In this document: piece by piece, positions 33,380 through 34,761 of the stretch
How positions within the stretch are numbered: position 1 is the first letter of the stretch
How the letters are laid out: each line of letters begins with the position of its first letter
Position numbers and translations under genes: made by a program
The notes under the pieces: model-generated
What the model was told of the DNA's origin: nothing
Databases searched by the model: none
The model's input: the letters and a program-made list of their open reading frames with translations, nothing else
Assembly (NCBI GenBank): GCA_010094045.1
Contig: ML986828.1
Coordinates: 25,149 to 59,909 of the forward strand
Length of the DNA stretch: 34,761 bases
Origin: Lojkania enalia
Lineage: Eukaryota > Ascomycota > Dothideomycetes > Pleosporales
Reading direction: 5' to 3'

Positions 33380-33444
33380 CAGTATAAGCGAGCTGATTAC
33401 CCAAGCGAGCTGATTATAATGCTAAGACTATACTAAAATCGCGA
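33380..33444. repeat. Left TIR of element E
   Basis: Contains AAGCGAGCTGAT twice, identical, exactly 17 bp apart, separated by TACCC. The cleanest version of the two-box TIR design in this window. Confidence 0.9.
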
Positions 33445-33479
33445 CTACTTTTCGCAAAATATTATACTTTCTTACATTC

Positions 33480-34761
33480 TATCGTACTATATAGTATAGT
33501 AGCCTATTCTTCTATATCTATAGCATCATTTTTACACGTCCGCGAGTTATACCTAGCCTCGCTGTACTACCTATAGTACCTTTAAGTCGGCTAGTCTCTA
33601 TTAACACGCGCCTTCTTCCTACCCTTCTTCCTATTAGTACAAGTACTAAAATCTTTTAGAGCAGTTAATTAAGCGCCTTCTTCAATTATTAGGTTACCTT
33701 CCTTCTATACACGCTTTCTTTTATACGATTAACGTTATATAGCGGCCTTATTAGCTGCTTAAAGCTTAGTAACCTAAGCGCGCAATAGTACGTTTTTATA
33801 TATTATATATGCAGTACTCTTTATAAACTATTTAAACGCCTCTACTATTAAAGTAGACGAGCTATCTAAGTACTTTTAAACTCTTAATTAAATGTACGTA
33901 GATTAAGACCTAAATTTAATAGAATTACTTAGTGTTTTTAACTCTTAAGGGGTATCTTTAACTATAGGGGGTATTAGCATATATAGTTAAACTTCGAGCT
34001 TTGATAGTACTATATCTAAGTTAAATAGAACTAGACTAGCGCCTTAAAAGCTACTTAAGATATTACTCTTTATAATTGCTGCGTTAAAAGCTGCTTTAAA
34101 GTAGGGTAAGAACTCGATTTTCGTAATATGGTTGATATGACCGTATATTAGCTGCTCGACTTAGCGCCCGTACATAGTCTTTAAAGGTAAGAAATAACCT
34201 ATATCTAGTAGCTGTAGTAGGTATAACGAATATAGAGGTATATAGAAAGTAATAATATTCTTTTCCTTACAGAGCTGCCTGAATTTAAGCGAGTTATAGC
34301 TCTTATAGCTGTTAAGAATTAGCAATTAATACGTACTAATAGTACAATCCTTTATATACGTGTTAAAGTACTTTAACTACTTAATACTAATATTATTTAT
34401 CGTCTAGCCGTTATTAGTAACCTATATAGCCCAGGTTAGTAGAATATTATCTTCTTTATACTATATAGAGAGGTGGTAGATGCCTGTAAAGATAATAAAA
34501 AGTAGTATTACCTATCCTATCGTGTTAATACCCTAGATAACTATAGTCTACTTACAATTACCTAGCTGGAGCTGCTTTAGTTAATTCCGTCGCTTAGAAC
34601 TAGTAACTACTACTCCTATTAATATTACGCCTATTATAAAGTTTAATTTGTTAAAGTTGTATATATTTTTATTAATAATACTATACTTAGCCTTTATATT
34701 CTATATAAGGTAGAACCAGCCTCTTATAATCTTAAGATCCTTATATTTAGCTTTTAAATAG
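33480..34761 (-). pseudogene. Pogo/Fot1-type transposase remnant (copy E), N-terminus outside the window
   Basis: The C-terminal two thirds of the D-type transposase. The first catalytic site reads YNFNK at about 34655-34670 and the second LILNSYKS at about 34305-34330, both with Asn where active enzymes have Asp, the same states as in D. The sequence differs from D mostly by C/T and G/A changes in both directions, so D and E were mutated independently after their common ancestor. The C-terminal limit near 33480 is approximate. Confidence 0.82.

Larger units (their letters stand above)
33380..34761 (-). mobile_element. Pogo/Fot1-like DNA transposon E, cut off by the window end
   Basis: A second copy of the D subfamily, almost gap-free against D with a constant offset of 27,080. 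Left TIR 33380-33444 (65 bp), TA at 33378-33379. It starts CAGTATAAGC, probably the unmutated terminus. Inserted in the integrase of gypsy I. About 480 bp, including the transposase N-terminus and right TIR, lie outside the window. Confidence 0.9.

Noticed and set aside
1..34761. A host protein-coding gene or effector gene hidden in the AT-rich block
   Set aside because: Every stretch I could read matched a transposon domain or a non-coding part of one, and no other frame longer than about 180 codons looked protein-like.
1..34761. Mitochondrial or plasmid DNA because of the AT richness
   Set aside because: Nuclear-type gypsy and pogo elements with LTRs, TIRs and target duplications explain the sequence, and the CpA/TpG loss is specific to RIP.
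1..34761. Alternative genetic code (TAA/TAG read as Gln), since frames stay open if these stops are ignored
   Set aside because: Stops also replace Trp and Arg positions, start codons and catalytic residues are damaged too, and the C/T and G/A bias accounts for all of it.
1..34761. A giant cargo-carrying element (Starship type) or a gene cluster
   Set aside because: No tyrosine recombinase and no cargo genes are seen; the nesting of small known element types explains the layout.

Overview
The window is a block of dead, nested transposable elements from what is almost certainly a filamentous ascomycete (Pezizomycotina). The basis is its composition plus the element types. The DNA is very AT-rich, TpA is everywhere, and CpA/TpG are nearly gone: in 12301-12360 I count 13 TpA, 0 CpA and 2 TpG. 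Paired repeat copies differ mainly by C/T and G/A transitions. This is the mark of repeat-induced point mutation (RIP). I see no intact gene, host gene, tRNA or rRNA. Every recognisable protein is a transposon protein riddled with TAA/TAG.

Two element classes account for nearly all of it. (1) Pogo/Fot1-type Tc1-mariner DNA transposons of about 1.85 kb with TA target duplications: C (1-1227), K fragment (3146-3980), B (3981-5845), D (6300-8161), A (14251-16099), F (about 29121-30929) and E (33380-window end). C, B and A have 53-bp terminal inverted repeats (B's right one is 70 bp); D and E have 65-bp ones. (2) Ty3/gypsy LTR retrotransposons of three families: family 1 with a chromodomain and LTRs of about 280 bp (G 1230-3145 on +; H 19494-29120 and I 30930-33379 on -); family 2, J (21488-28964, +), complete with two 542-bp LTRs; family 3, L (8282-16183, +, about 303-bp LTRs) and M (-, in pieces 5848-6299, 8162-8281 and 16184-19493).

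The nesting can be read in order. M is the base layer in the middle. L inserted into the 3' end of M's pol (duplication GCATA/GTATA), A inserted into L's 3' LTR, D inserted into M, and H inserted into M at 19493. J inserted into H's integrase (duplication TATAT), with the uninterrupted sequence still visible in I. H is broken by F, F is interrupted by I, and I is interrupted by E. On the left, C sits in G, G sits in K, and B lies between K and M.

The more unusual signals are: a possible extra gene on the antisense strand between pol and the 3' LTR of J, with a weaker parallel in family 1; a shared 17-bp direct-repeat design in the TIRs of all the pogo-like elements, with one extra 17-bp unit in B; and a B insertion whose two flanks do not match, suggesting rearrangement. 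Together the region looks like an AT-rich heterochromatic block in which each new insertion was mutated in turn.
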